From Alphaproteobacteria bacterium MarineAlpha11_Bin1 (GTDB taxonomy: Bacteria > Pseudomonadota > Alphaproteobacteria > MPNO01 > UBA830): a stretch of 64,000 nucleotides of DNA. Of this stretch, positions 8,877 to 18,309 are shown in pieces. The notes under the pieces are model-generated. The model was given only the letters and a program-made list of their open reading frames with translations. It searched no databases and was not told the DNA's origin. A program made the position numbers and the translations under genes. Position 1 is the stretch's first letter. Every line of letters starts with the position of its first letter. The DNA is taken from contig PTJZ01000010.1 of NCBI GenBank assembly GCA_002937455.1, positions 84,788-148,787 of the forward strand, written 5' to 3'.

Positions 8877-10076
8877 ATGGCAGACGGCACGACAGCGCTG
8901 AACGGGAATACAACCAAGCACGAGGAATTAGTCACGTTAGCTAAGTCATTTACGGGCGCATTTCGTGCGCGTGCAGCGGATGCAGAGAGGAATAGAAGAC
9001 TGCACCGCGAAACGCACGAAGAAATGCTCGATGCCGGACTTTATCGCGTTCAGATGCCGGAACGTTATGGCGGTTTCGAGATGAGCCACCGGACGATGTT
9101 GGATATTGCCGTCGAAATAGGAAGAGGGTGTGGGTCATCCGGTTGGATTTTTTCAAATATTTCTGCTCAAAACGGAATAGTTTCGATGGCCTCGCGTCAG
9201 GCACAGGAAGATGTTTGGGGAAAAGATCAGTCAGTATGCACTGCATCTTCATTTCCCGCCAAGGGCGGCTCGGTCGAGCGTGTCGAAGGTGGATTGGTAG
9301 CAAACGGAGTGTGGAGTTTCGCTTCCGGTGTCGATTGGGCCGACTGGAATAACATGCAGGTGTTCGTTCCGCAGGAAAGGGGCGGCGTGGCACATCATAT
9401 GGCCTTAGTGCCGAAATCCGATTATCGAATAATCGATGATTGGTACTCCCCGGGCATGGCGGCGACGGGTTCTCGGTCTATTGAACTAGCTAACGTGTTT
9501 ATTCCTGAATACCGGTTGCTTAATACCGCAGACGCCCGAGCTGGAAAGACTATCGAGGCGTCGGAGAACTTCGGACCGATCTTTCGGGTTCCTCCAATGT
9601 GCGGTGCCAATAAAATCTTTTCGGGCCCGGTTATTGGGATGGCGCGTGGCGCCTTAGACGCAATTGAGGACGATCTTTCTACACGTAGAAACGCTGCGGG
9701 CTTACCCATGGCAAACCAGACGACCGCTCAAATCCGCGTTGCGGAAGCAGGTGCTTTAATTGAGGCAGCTTGGGCACTCTTGCAACGGGATTGTGATGCG
9801 GCACTTGAGATTGGTGAAATAGGCCGTGTAACTACAGTGGAAGACCGCGCATTCTGGCGCCGCAATAATGCCTACGCGGGTGTGATGTGTGTCAAGGCTG
9901 TGGAGATACTCCATCCTCTAGTTGGTGCGCGTGGTTTAACATCCGAAAGCGTTTTCATGCGTGCTTACCGCGATATTCATGCCGCGACGATGCAGATTAA
10001 TATGGCTTGGGACCGGCATGCTATAACTGCGGCGGAGTTACAATTGGGCGTACCACCGACTGATCCGAGGGCCTGA
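8877..10076 (+). CDS. Group D flavin-dependent monooxygenase, acyl-CoA dehydrogenase fold (copy 1)
   Basis: A 399-residue protein of the acyl-CoA dehydrogenase-like flavin monooxygenases (HsaA and the C2 component of p-hydroxyphenylacetate hydroxylase are characterised relatives). These take reduced flavin from a separate reductase and hydroxylate aromatic rings. N-terminal helices contain MLDAGLYRVQMPERYGGFEM, the central beta domain contains GVWSFASGVDWADWNN, and the C-terminal helical domain contains GARGLTSESVFMRAYRDIH with the late His typical of this group. The beta-oxidation Glu of true acyl-CoA dehydrogenases is not seen. AGGGGAA precedes the ATG. Its stop overlaps the start of a homologous second copy (TGATG). 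No HpaC-type reductase is found in the window, so the electron donor must come from elsewhere. True substrate unknown. Confidence 0.85.
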   Translation: MADGTTALNGNTTKHEELVTLAKSFTGAFRARAADAERNRRLHRETHEEMLDAGLYRVQMPERYGGFEMSHRTMLDIAVEIGRGCGSSGWIFSNISAQNGIVSMASRQAQEDVWGKDQSVCTASSFPAKGGSVERVEGGLVANGVWSFASGVDWADWNNMQVFVPQERGGVAHHMALVPKSDYRIIDDWYSPGMAATGSRSIELANVFIPEYRLLNTADARAGKTIEASENFGPIFRVPPMCGANKIFSGPVIGMARGALDAIEDDLSTRRNAAGLPMANQTTAQIRVAEAGALIEAAWALLQRDCDAALEIGEIGRVTTVEDRAFWRRNNAYAGVMCVKAVEILHPLVGARGLTSESVFMRAYRDIHAATMQINMAWDRHAITAAELQLGVPPTDPRA

Positions 10077-11257
10077 TGCAAATTTGCCGGAAACAGGCGA
10101 AGATGATTGAAGTGGCTAAGGAAATGGCCCCTGTATTACTGGGCCGAGCACGCAATGCAGACAAGGATCGGGCGGTTACGCAACAGACAATAGACGAACT
10201 CACTGATCAGGGTTTTTTCCGGATCCATCAGCCAGAACGTTACGGTGGAATGGCTTGGGATATCAGTATGATGGTGCGGATAAGCGCTGAATTGGGACAG
10301 GGATGCGGTTTGAGCTGCCAGATATTTTCAGACCTCACAGTACAAAACTGGATCCTCGGTATGAATAACCCGGCGGCTCAGGATGACGTTTGGGGCGATA
10401 ATCCGATGGCGCTAATAGCTTCCTCAGCTCCTGTAAAGGATGGCTACGTAAAACGAACAGATGGCGGCCTGATTATGGATGGGCAGTGGAGCTCCGCGTC
10501 TGGCATCGATTTCGCGGACTGGAATAATATGCAAGTATTTGTACCGCCCGAAGATGGAGAGGGTTTACCCGAACACAGGTTCGCGCTGGTTCCGAAATCA
10601 GATTACGATATAGAAGACGACTCGTATTCGCTGGGGCTCGCCGGCACAGGGTCGCGCACTATCCAACTCAATAATGTATTTATTCCTGAACACAGAACAA
10701 TCTCATCTACCAAACTTATGGGTGGAACGTCACCGGGTTCTGAGATAAATCCCGGTGCACTTTATCGGGTGCCTTCTCCAACTCTAGAAACGAAAGTATT
10801 TTCGGCGCCGGCGTTAGGTATCGCTAAAGGTGGGCTGGCAATGATCGAAAATGACATTAGTGGCCGTAAAACGGTCGGGAACGCGGCTATGGCGGAACTG
10901 TCCACCGCCCAGACTCGTGTGTCCGAGGCAGGCGCAGAGATCGATGCTGCAGAAGCATTGCTCCTCAAAGACTGTGACGATGCGATGTCAATCGCCAAGG
11001 CCGGCGATATACCGGGAATCGACGATCGAGCGCGGTGGAGCCGTAATAATGCATTCGCGGTTCAGCTATGCGTCCGCGCTTTAGAGCGGCTGAATCCACT
11101 TGTGGGGGCAAGAGGATTAACGCCGGAAAACGATTTTCTTCGCATGCTCCGCGACGTTCATACGGCGTCTCTTCAGATCATGGTTGACTGGGATACACAG
11201 GCAGAGAATGCGGGTCGTATCAGGTTTGGGCTAATGCCTCTCTACCCCCGGGTTTAA
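10076..11257 (+). CDS. Group D flavin-dependent monooxygenase, acyl-CoA dehydrogenase fold (copy 2)
   Basis: Homologue of the gene immediately upstream, same layout throughout: FFRIHQPERYGGMAWDISMM, GQWSSASGIDFADWNNMQVF, LVPKSDYDIEDDSY, and near the end LVGARGLTPENDFLRMLRDVH. Start and stop share one base (TGATG), implying translational coupling. An alternative start is the internal ATG at residue 10 (MIEVAKEM), which aligns better with the family N-terminus. The two proteins are clearly diverged rather than recent copies, so they may hydroxylate different substrates or form a mixed assembly. As with copy 1, no flavin reductase lies nearby. The operon ends here; the amidase gene converges from the other side. 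Confidence 0.85.
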   Translation: MQICRKQAKMIEVAKEMAPVLLGRARNADKDRAVTQQTIDELTDQGFFRIHQPERYGGMAWDISMMVRISAELGQGCGLSCQIFSDLTVQNWILGMNNPAAQDDVWGDNPMALIASSAPVKDGYVKRTDGGLIMDGQWSSASGIDFADWNNMQVFVPPEDGEGLPEHRFALVPKSDYDIEDDSYSLGLAGTGSRTIQLNNVFIPEHRTISSTKLMGGTSPGSEINPGALYRVPSPTLETKVFSAPALGIAKGGLAMIENDISGRKTVGNAAMAELSTAQTRVSEAGAEIDAAEALLLKDCDDAMSIAKAGDIPGIDDRARWSRNNAFAVQLCVRALERLNPLVGARGLTPENDFLRMLRDVHTASLQIMVDWDTQAENAGRIRFGLMPLYPRV

Positions 11258-11496
11258 GACAATAGTTTCTTTTTTCTTACGATAGACTTTGTTTTGTGAA
11301 TAGTTTGGTTACTGGTAACAGACCAGAATTTTGTGCAGGAAAACGGAAAAACTGTCGTTTAAGGTGCCTCCATATCAAGCGCAACTGGGAAATTTAATCC
11401 AAATCTTGGAGTTAGTACTTCACCGGATGATATTTGGTGGAGAAAAGATCAATCAGTGGAAAAAAATCAGAATTTTTAACTACTCCGTGGTTGAGT

Positions 11497-12855
11497 CTAC
11501 CCTTCGATTAACGTGCGCTCAACCGCCAGTCCAATCCGTACCAGCCATTCATCATGCCGGGTAGCTGCCATTACCATGAGCCCAACGGGCCCGGTTCCAG
11601 GTGCGTGGCAAGGGATGGACAAGGCACAAGTATCGAGAAAATTTCCTACGGTTGTATTACGCAACATCGTGATATTGGTCGCACCATATAACTCGTCATC
11701 CTTGTCCAAGGGAGCTATCTCTGGTGCAATAATTGGACAGGTCGGCATCAAAAGTGCGTCAAAGGGGAGTGCCATTTCTGCTGCACGTGCTTGGATATGG
11801 CGCCTTTTCTGGTGGCAGTCGATAAGATCAGCAGCAGATAAATTCTCGCCTCGGCGGATCCGCACCCAGACCCGAGGGTCATAGCGTTCTTTCTCTTGAT
11901 CCATTCGATCGCGGTGATGGGCGAATGCCTCGGCTCCAAGAATTCCACCATTCGGCATGGCCTCTGGTATTTCCTCGTACATCTTAGAGGGGACCTCACT
12001 AACCGAGGCCCCGGCGCGTTCCAACTTACGAATTGTCTCTTCGAAGGCCCCAGCCACTTGGTCGTCGAGGTCATTTAGTACATAGTGCTGTGGGATACCG
12101 AAGCGGAGGTTTCCGATCGGTAGTGCCGCGGGGATTGCGGGCGTTCTATTATCCAAAATCGCATCGGTCACCACGCAGCATCCGACTGTAGGTGCCAGTG
12201 GCCCCACACTGTCTAGCGTGGAAGAGAGCGGATAAACGCCATCCAAGGATATCCTGCCCGTTGTCGTCTTAAATCCCGTAACACCATTAACTGCGGACGG
12301 GATGCGCACGGAACCGCCGGTATCAGTACCGATTGCAACCGAGCACATACCATCTGCGACGGATACACCAGCCCCAGAGGAAGAACCACCGGGGATGCGC
12401 CCTGTTTTCCGATCCCAAGGGTTCCGTGGTGTGTCGTAGTGACAATTTAAGCCGAGACCCGAATACGCGAATTCAGTAAGATTTGTTCGGCCAACGATGA
12501 TTGCTCCAGCGGCCCGAAGGCGTGCGGTTACGATGGAGTCTTTTGCTGCAGGCGCGACGTCATTGAGAGATTTTGAGCCTGCCTTTGTTTGCTTGCCTTG
12601 TTCGTCGAAAAGATCTTTTAGTGATACCGGAATACCCGCGAGGGGCGAAGGAACCACCCCAGTGGCGCGTGCCGCGTCAGATGCGTCTGCCGCCGTTAAC
12701 GCGGCTTCGTCGTGCACCTGCAAAAAGGTACGAAACCCTTCTCCATCAGGGTCTTTTATCCGCCCTAGCGCCTGCTCTGTAAGTTCTCGGCTAGTGGTCT
12801 TACCACTCCATAATGCCGCCTGAAGTTCCAGGACCGGCTTCATTTTTAAATCCAT
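11497..12855 (-). CDS. Amidase (amidase signature family)
   Basis: Ser-cisSer-Lys hydrolase that cleaves amides to acid and ammonia in the cytoplasm. All three catalytic residues are visible: Lys80 in GIPVSLKDLF, cis-Ser158 in IPGGSSSGAG and nucleophile Ser182 in GTDTGGSVRIPSA. The 24-residue spacing between the two serines is the family standard. Length (452 residues) is normal. AGGAAT precedes the ATG. It is the last gene of a three-gene minus-strand run after DUF2848 and cupin genes, which suggests hydrolysis of an amide in a small-molecule breakdown pathway. GatA is a poor match in context because no gatB or gatC is present. Substrate unknown. Confidence 0.92.
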   Translation of the reverse strand: MDLKMKPVLELQAALWSGKTTSRELTEQALGRIKDPDGEGFRTFLQVHDEAALTAADASDAARATGVVPSPLAGIPVSLKDLFDEQGKQTKAGSKSLNDVAPAAKDSIVTARLRAAGAIIVGRTNLTEFAYSGLGLNCHYDTPRNPWDRKTGRIPGGSSSGAGVSVADGMCSVAIGTDTGGSVRIPSAVNGVTGFKTTTGRISLDGVYPLSSTLDSVGPLAPTVGCCVVTDAILDNRTPAIPAALPIGNLRFGIPQHYVLNDLDDQVAGAFEETIRKLERAGASVSEVPSKMYEEIPEAMPNGGILGAEAFAHHRDRMDQEKERYDPRVWVRIRRGENLSAADLIDCHQKRRHIQARAAEMALPFDALLMPTCPIIAPEIAPLDKDDELYGATNITMLRNTTVGNFLDTCALSIPCHAPGTGPVGLMVMAATRHDEWLVRIGLAVERTLIEG

Positions 12856-12887
12856 GTGCGTAATTCCTAAGGTCCTGTTTGGGTGGC

Positions 12888-13271
12888 TTATTTAGTTTCG
12901 TCATAATAATGGCTCTCTAGGAGTACGCAGCCCTCTACAGATTTAAATGGGCCATGGGGTGTCCCAGGGGGGCGACAGGCATAGGTGTCAGGGTCGAAGC
13001 TACGGCCACCTTCGCCATTCTCGTCATTTCCGACAGTTAGATCTCCTTTGAGCTGATAGACCTCTTCCCAATAATCATGTGTGAAAGGAGCCGTCGTATA
13101 AACCCCGGGCTCGAATTTTAACAGCCGGGTTCGGCCACCTGTTTTATTCACCTCATCTAGGTGCCCAACCAAGATTTTTTGTTTGATGCCCTCTGGGTAG
13201 CCCTCCGGCACTTCCCATTCGCCGCCCATGTCAACGGCATAAAATTCTTTCCACTGCTTGTTTATCGGCAT
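12888..13271 (-). CDS. Cupin-domain protein
   Basis: A 127-residue single-domain cupin. The first metal-binding motif appears as HDYWEEVYQLKGDL and the second as PPGTPHGPF, giving His/Glu and His ligands for a mononuclear metal. It resembles the small ChrR-like or anti-sigma-type cupins often found next to catabolic genes. A very good ribosome site (GGAAGGAA) precedes the ATG. It sits 30 bases from the DUF2848 gene and 32 from the amidase, so all three are probably co-transcribed. Whether it is an enzyme (isomerase, dioxygenase) or a binding protein cannot be told. Confidence 0.8.
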   Translation of the reverse strand: MPINKQWKEFYAVDMGGEWEVPEGYPEGIKQKILVGHLDEVNKTGGRTRLLKFEPGVYTTAPFTHDYWEEVYQLKGDLTVGNDENGEGGRSFDPDTYACRPPGTPHGPFKSVEGCVLLESHYYDETK

Positions 13272-13300
13272 CTAAAAATTCCTTCCAGCTTATGAGTAAT

Positions 13301-13987
13301 TCACTTTATGACGGGCAGGGTGTTGACGTTGTAGCCGTGTGAAATCTTACGGCCGGTCTTAGGATCCTCAATCTCTATATCGAATCGATCAGCTGGTCGG
13401 ATTCCGCCGATCGCCGCTAGAGTGCCGCAATACATGGCCATACCATGGGGAAGAACAGTTTGGCCTGGGAGGTAAAGGCCGATCAATTCCTCCGGTTGTC
13501 GCATCGCGGTGACGCTACCATCCTGATACAGATTTTTTTTACCGTTTTCGGTTGCCCAACTACGGATCAGCAAATCGTCGAAATGATCGGAGACATCAGA
13601 ATAACGCCACAACGATCGCGAGACAGGCTTCAGGCACATCTGTTTAGAAACAGGGACGGAGTAGGTCTCTACCTCTCGGTCAGTATGATCCGATCCGACC
13701 CCAATCAGCATACCGTCATCGTTACCGATTAGGACGAACTCGACTTCGCCCGACGAGGTGTTTCCTAAAAATTGGAGATCTTCGTGATTAGAAAAATTTT
13801 CGGAAGCGACGCGATAAAAACACGGCACCGAACTGGGACGAGGAACTCCCAATTCTTCCAATTCAACAATGTGTTTTTCAAGCGCGTCAACATCGCGGCC
13901 GGTCCAGCCGGCTATCACGAGTTCGGCGATGTGGATCTGCTTGATTGTGCCTTCCGGCTTAATCATGAACTCCAATGTGATCGGCAA
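13301..13987 (-). CDS. DUF2848 family protein
   Basis: A 228-residue protein of the uncharacterised DUF2848 family, recognised by its conserved central block VGSDHTDREVE and the C-terminal GGIRPADRFDIEIEDP with a late fumarylacetoacetase-like loop. The general look (acidic and His residues in strands) recalls the fumarylacetoacetate hydrolase fold, but that is inference. The start is a TTG at 13987, well supported by AAGGAG six bases upstream; an ATG seven codons later is less well placed. It heads the DUF2848-cupin-amidase run. Genes of this family are often found beside amidases and transporters in alphaproteobacteria, and two MFS genes lie divergently upstream here. Confidence 0.8.
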   Translation of the reverse strand: MPITLEFMIKPEGTIKQIHIAELVIAGWTGRDVDALEKHIVELEELGVPRPSSVPCFYRVASENFSNHEDLQFLGNTSSGEVEFVLIGNDDGMLIGVGSDHTDREVETYSVPVSKQMCLKPVSRSLWRYSDVSDHFDDLLIRSWATENGKKNLYQDGSVTAMRQPEELIGLYLPGQTVLPHGMAMYCGTLAAIGGIRPADRFDIEIEDPKTGRKISHGYNVNTLPVIK

Positions 13988-14250
13988 AATTAGCTCCTTA
14001 ACTTCAAGTTGTGTAACCTACTCGTCGTCATTTCTTGTGGCAATATATGGCGCACAACCTTATGTGCACCGGGCTGTATGTTTCTGCTAACATTTTGTGC
14101 CTGCAGAGGCCGTGTCATTGAGGTTGGCCAAAAAAAGTGTGGTTTCTCCATCGCTGTCGAGAAATACCTGCCATTATCGATAGCTCAATAAAGGGGCTGC
14201 CTATCTTCGCTAAAAGTAAAAGAGTAGCGGCCAAAGAAGGGTCAAACTTG

Positions 14251-15501
14251 ATGTCTTTAAAACATGCACCACCGTCTAGTTTTAAAGTTATTCTCCGCGT
14301 ATTTCTACCTTTCGGATGCGGATACTACCTGTCTTATCTATACCGCACGATTAACGCGGTGATCTCAGAAAATCTTACTGTAGAGCTTACACTCGGTCCT
14401 GCGGGGCTAGGACTACTGACCAGTCTTTACCTAATTGCCTTTGCTTCGTCGCAGATTCCCCTCGGTGTCGCCTTGGACCGTTATGGACCGCGAAAGGTGA
14501 ATGCTTTGTTACTGATGTTCGCAGCAGCGGGCGCAGCAGTGTTTTCTATCGCGGAATCATTCGGACTACTAATGGTTGGACGCGCCCTGATCGGTTTCGG
14601 GGTATCTGCTGCCCTTATGTCGGCGCTTAAGGCAAACGCATTATGGTTTCCCAGCGATCGGATCCCGCTTATGAATAATCTGATTGGGGCTTTCGGTGCC
14701 TTGGGGGCTGTTTCAGCAACACGCCCTGTTGAGGTTATGCTTCATACCACTGAATGGAGAGATATCTTCGGAGGCCTCGCCGTCGTTACAGTGATCGTAT
14801 CATTGATGGTCCTGATCTTGGTGCCGGAAAAGAGAGAGATGAGCCAAAGGAGCGAGAGCTTTGGTATGCAATTGAAGGGTTACGGGCGAGTGATCCGCGA
14901 TATCTTTTTCTGGCGAATCACGTTGATCTTCTCATTCAGTTATACGGCGTTTGTATCCTACCAAACGTTATGGGCAGACCCCTGGTTGAGGGATGTTGCC
15001 GGGCTCGACCAAACAGAGCGGGCCAACTATTTGCTCGCCATTCAGCTGGGGTTCTTGGTCGGATTGTTGTTAACAGGCGCGCTCGCGGATCTCCTGAGAA
15101 GGACCCGATTCCAGGCGGTCCATGTGTTCGGCACGTGTATACTAATATTTGTAGGCACTCAGGTTTTGCTTGCCCTCGGTACAACGTCGGGGCTAGCAGC
15201 GCTTTGGTTCCTTTTCGGGCTCCTTTCATCTGCTATTTATTTGGCTTATGCCGTTCAGACCGCGCATTTTCCAGCTGAGATGACTGGCAGGGCAATTACA
15301 GCCATGAATTTCTTCATGTTTGTGCTTGCCTTTTTCTGCCAATGGAGCATCGGTGGGATAATCGAATCCTTTACACCGGATCCTGACGGAGGATACTCGC
15401 TTGAGGCTCATTCAACAGCACTGGGCATCATTATAGTGGTTCAAGTGCTGTGTTATGTTAACTTTATACTTCCGGGCCTGAGAAAGAAAAAGAATGGCTG
15501 A
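14251..15501 (+). CDS. MFS transporter (tandem copy 1)
   Basis: Twelve-span inner-membrane permease of the major facilitator superfamily. Loop 2-3 signature is DRYGPRKVNALLL, and helix 4 contains GRALIGFGVSAALMSALKAN. I prefer the ATG at 14251 (protein begins MSLKHAPPSS), with GAAGG upstream, over an in-frame ATG about 38 codons earlier that lacks a ribosome site and would add a non-membrane leader. Its last 8 bases overlap the next gene, a close relative. It may supply the substrate of the divergent DUF2848-cupin-amidase operon. Likely an organic-anion importer, but the substrate is not determined. Confidence 0.88.
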   Translation: MSLKHAPPSSFKVILRVFLPFGCGYYLSYLYRTINAVISENLTVELTLGPAGLGLLTSLYLIAFASSQIPLGVALDRYGPRKVNALLLMFAAAGAAVFSIAESFGLLMVGRALIGFGVSAALMSALKANALWFPSDRIPLMNNLIGAFGALGAVSATRPVEVMLHTTEWRDIFGGLAVVTVIVSLMVLILVPEKREMSQRSESFGMQLKGYGRVIRDIFFWRITLIFSFSYTAFVSYQTLWADPWLRDVAGLDQTERANYLLAIQLGFLVGLLLTGALADLLRRTRFQAVHVFGTCILIFVGTQVLLALGTTSGLAALWFLFGLLSSAIYLAYAVQTAHFPAEMTGRAITAMNFFMFVLAFFCQWSIGGIIESFTPDPDGGYSLEAHSTALGIIIVVQVLCYVNFILPGLRKKKNG

Positions 15502-16771
15502 ACCAGCTGCCGTTCCCGTCGCGCCTGCCGCAAGGCCACTTTATGTGCTCGTCTTGACTATTCTGATGCCTTTCGGTGTTGGTTACTACATGTCTTATCT
15601 GTTCCGTACGGTTAACGCGATTATCTCGCCTCAGATTGTGTTGGATGTGGGGCTCTCCCCATCGGCCTTAGGCTTTATGACTGCGGCGTACTTCATTACC
15701 TTCGCCGCAGTGCAACTGCCCCTCGGAATTGTGCTTGACAAGTACGGACCTCGCAAAGTGCAGACGGCGTTACTGATGGTTGCGGCGGCAGGTGCGGCGA
15801 CATTTGCTGTAGGAACCGACGCTCTGACACTTATCATTGGCCGTGGTCTCATCGGGCTAGGCGTCTCGGCTTGTCTAATGGCGGCGCTTAAAACTAACGT
15901 GCTTTGGTTTCCCAAAAAGAAAATTCCGTTGGTCAATGGCGTGATATTCGCATTCGGGACCATTGGGGCGCTCTCGACAACAGTACCGATGGAACTCCTT
16001 ATACAGACGGTGGACTGGAGGACAGTATTCTGGTGGCTGGCCGGTCTTTCAATTATTTCGGGCCTACTGATCTTATTTGTGGTCCCGGAACGACCACCGG
16101 CGACGGAGATGAACCTCAGTCAGCCAGTTTTTAAAGCGCAGCTGTCGGACTTGAAGATCGTATACGGAAGCGCGTATTTCTGGCGGCTCTCGGTCATGGT
16201 TTTCCTGCATAACGGGGTGTTTCTTTCATATCAGGCGCTGTGGGCAGCACCATGGCTGCGAGACGTTGCGGAATTGGACCGTAGCGGTGTGGCAGACGCT
16301 ATGTTTATGTTCAACATCGGGATGTTCGTGGGTGTTCTATCGATCGGGCTTATTGCAGAACGAGCCCAGAATTTAGGAGTGCCCACAGTAGTTCCTGCGG
16401 TGGCAGGTATTGCCATGTCTCTTATTGTGCAAGTTCTCTTTGCTGCGGCCTGGACCGATTATCCAGCTATCCTTTGCCTTTTATTTGGCTATTTCGGATC
16501 CTCGTCTACTTTGGCCTATGCGGTATTAAATCAAAAATTTCCTCATCGACTTACGGGCAGGGTAAATACGGCGCAGAATATGCTTACGTTTATTGCCGCC
16601 TTTGCGACTCAATGGTTAGTGGGCGTAACTATCGGTCTTTATCCTGCGCCGGGCGAAGGGCTTTATAGCGCTGACGGGCATCAGGTTGCGCTGGCTATCC
16701 TAATTGCCGTTGAAGTCGCGGGTTTCATCTATTTTCTATGGCCTCGAAATACCCCCGATCCGCCGCTATGA
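15494..16771 (+). CDS. MFS transporter (tandem copy 2)
   Basis: Homologue of the preceding permease, collinear from GVGYYMSYLFRTVNAIIS through DKYGPRKVQTALLM to the last helix. It overlaps the upstream gene by eight bases and the downstream Nudix gene by four (ATGA), so the three are translationally coupled. Two coupled MFS permeases could form a heteromer or handle two related substrates; neither has been shown for this pair. The 425-residue length is normal and all twelve spans seem to be present, so both copies look functional. Confidence 0.88.
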   Translation: MAEPAAVPVAPAARPLYVLVLTILMPFGVGYYMSYLFRTVNAIISPQIVLDVGLSPSALGFMTAAYFITFAAVQLPLGIVLDKYGPRKVQTALLMVAAAGAATFAVGTDALTLIIGRGLIGLGVSACLMAALKTNVLWFPKKKIPLVNGVIFAFGTIGALSTTVPMELLIQTVDWRTVFWWLAGLSIISGLLILFVVPERPPATEMNLSQPVFKAQLSDLKIVYGSAYFWRLSVMVFLHNGVFLSYQALWAAPWLRDVAELDRSGVADAMFMFNIGMFVGVLSIGLIAERAQNLGVPTVVPAVAGIAMSLIVQVLFAAAWTDYPAILCLLFGYFGSSSTLAYAVLNQKFPHRLTGRVNTAQNMLTFIAAFATQWLVGVTIGLYPAPGEGLYSADGHQVALAILIAVEVAGFIYFLWPRNTPDPPL

Positions 16772-17211
16772 ACCCCAGAGAGTATCCCACTCAACCCGTT
16801 TGCGGCGTCGGCGTAGTTTGCCTGAGAGACGATAAAGTTCTGCTGGTGAAACGGGCCAAGGCTCCAATTACTTGGCAATGGTCTATCCCTGGCGGTGGGC
16901 AGGAACTTGGCGAGACTACCCGAACGGCGGCGTTGCGAGAACTACAGGAGGAAACCGGAGTGGATGCGGAGTTGATCGGGCTCATAGACGTTATTGACAC
17001 GATCCGGGAGGACGATAGCGGGCGAATTCAATATCATTATACCCTAGTTGATTTTGTAGCGGTCTGGACGAGTGGAGAACCCGTAGCCGATGACGATGTA
17101 TCTGATGCGAGATGGGTGCCTTTGTCAGAGATAGAAAAGTACGACCTATGGTTCGAAACAATCCGAGTAATTCGAAAAGCAGTAAAGATCCGGGGTGAGA
17201 TTGATTCTTGA
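16768..17211 (+). CDS. Nudix hydrolase
   Basis: Hydrolyses nucleoside diphosphates linked to another group. The Nudix box is complete: GGGQELGETTRTAALRELQE followed by ETG, matching GX5EX7REUXEEXGU. The protein begins GVGVVCLRDDKVLLVKRAK, close to ADP-ribose or 8-oxo-dGTP-type members. The ATG at 16768 overlaps the upstream stop as ATGA and gives a 147-residue protein of usual size; the ATG ten codons earlier lies inside the transporter gene and is less likely. Its place in a transport operon suggests a housecleaning role, for example on a nucleotide-linked by-product. Substrate unknown. Confidence 0.88.
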   Translation: MNPREYPTQPVCGVGVVCLRDDKVLLVKRAKAPITWQWSIPGGGQELGETTRTAALRELQEETGVDAELIGLIDVIDTIREDDSGRIQYHYTLVDFVAVWTSGEPVADDDVSDARWVPLSEIEKYDLWFETIRVIRKAVKIRGEIDS

Positions 17212-17322
17212 TAGAATAGAGGTTCGAATTGAAACATACTTAGAGCTTGGTTTTCATTCATGCTCCGGGTTCAAAGTTATAAAGCTACTCCTGCGTGACG
17301 ACGGCGGACTGGTTCCTTATCT

Positions 17323-18309
17323 GTGACAAAAACAATGCGTGCGGTTATCGTTGAAAGGCCTGGAGGCCCGGAGGTGCTTCAGCTGCGAGATGACTGGCCT
17401 CGTCCAAATCCGAAGGACGGCCATATTCTGATCCGAATTATGGCCTTCGGCCTTAATCGGGGTGAGATATATACCCGTCTCGGTTATTCTCCCAGTGTTC
17501 AGTTTCCGCGTGTGTTAGGGATAGAATGCGCTGGCGTCGTTGAAGCGGCGCCGGCTACTGCATTTAACCAGGGACAGATCGTGGTTGCCACTACTGGAGG
17601 AATGGGGCGTGCATTTGACGGCTCCTATGCTGAGTTCGTAAACGTCCCGGCCCATTGTGTTCATGCCGTGAACACGAATCTCTCTTGGTCCCAGCTTGCC
17701 TCTGTACCGGAGGTATTCCACACGGCTTGGGGTGCCCTAATGCCAGCGATGGGAGTTTCACGAGGTCAGTCGTTGCTTATCCGGGGCGGGTCTTCATCGG
17801 TCGGATTGGTAGCCGCCAATCTTGCAAGGGAACGAGGCCTTAGCATTATATCGACGACACGGGATCCAACAAAGTCAGATTTACTGAAGAGTTTCGGGGT
17901 CGATTTCGTTATTACAGATAATGGGCAAATTGGGCCAAGGGTTAGGGAGTTGGTTTCCGAGGGTGTCGACGCCATGCTCGATCTGGTTGGGACAAACGTG
18001 ATTGAGGATTCTTTTTTATGCGTCCGCCGAGGCGGTATACTCTGTATGGCAGGGTTATTGGGGGGCGAATGGGAGATAAAAAACTTCGTCCCAGGTGCGA
18101 CGATACCATCCACGACAAAGTTTACTTATTTCTCAAGCTCCATGACACCGATGCCGAACTGGGCTCTAGAAGATTACATAGCTGGTATCAAAAGTGACAA
18201 GTATCGGTTACCTCTCGACCGTGTTTTCCGGCTCGAAGAGATACAAAAGGCGCATTCCTATATGGAAGCAAATGCGGCAGCAGGAAAGATCGTGATAGAC
18301 CTAACATGA
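17323..18309 (+). CDS. Zinc-independent MDR family oxidoreductase (quinone reductase-like)
   Basis: A medium-chain dehydrogenase/reductase of 328 residues. The N-terminal GroES-like domain shows RIMAFGLNRGEIYTRLGYSP and VLGIECAGVVEAAP; the nucleotide-binding domain shows LLIRGGSSSVGLVAANLARE near residue 148. The Cys and His zinc ligands of alcohol dehydrogenases are absent, placing it with quinone oxidoreductase (Qor)-like NADPH enzymes. The start is GTG at 17323 or ATG four codons later; neither has a clear ribosome site. The MFS gene downstream overlaps by four bases (ATGA). Its role is probably reduction of an enone or quinone formed during breakdown of an aromatic compound, by inference. 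Confidence 0.85.
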   Translation: MTKTMRAVIVERPGGPEVLQLRDDWPRPNPKDGHILIRIMAFGLNRGEIYTRLGYSPSVQFPRVLGIECAGVVEAAPATAFNQGQIVVATTGGMGRAFDGSYAEFVNVPAHCVHAVNTNLSWSQLASVPEVFHTAWGALMPAMGVSRGQSLLIRGGSSSVGLVAANLARERGLSIISTTRDPTKSDLLKSFGVDFVITDNGQIGPRVRELVSEGVDAMLDLVGTNVIEDSFLCVRRGGILCMAGLLGGEWEIKNFVPGATIPSTTKFTYFSSSMTPMPNWALEDYIAGIKSDKYRLPLDRVFRLEEIQKAHSYMEANAAAGKIVIDLT

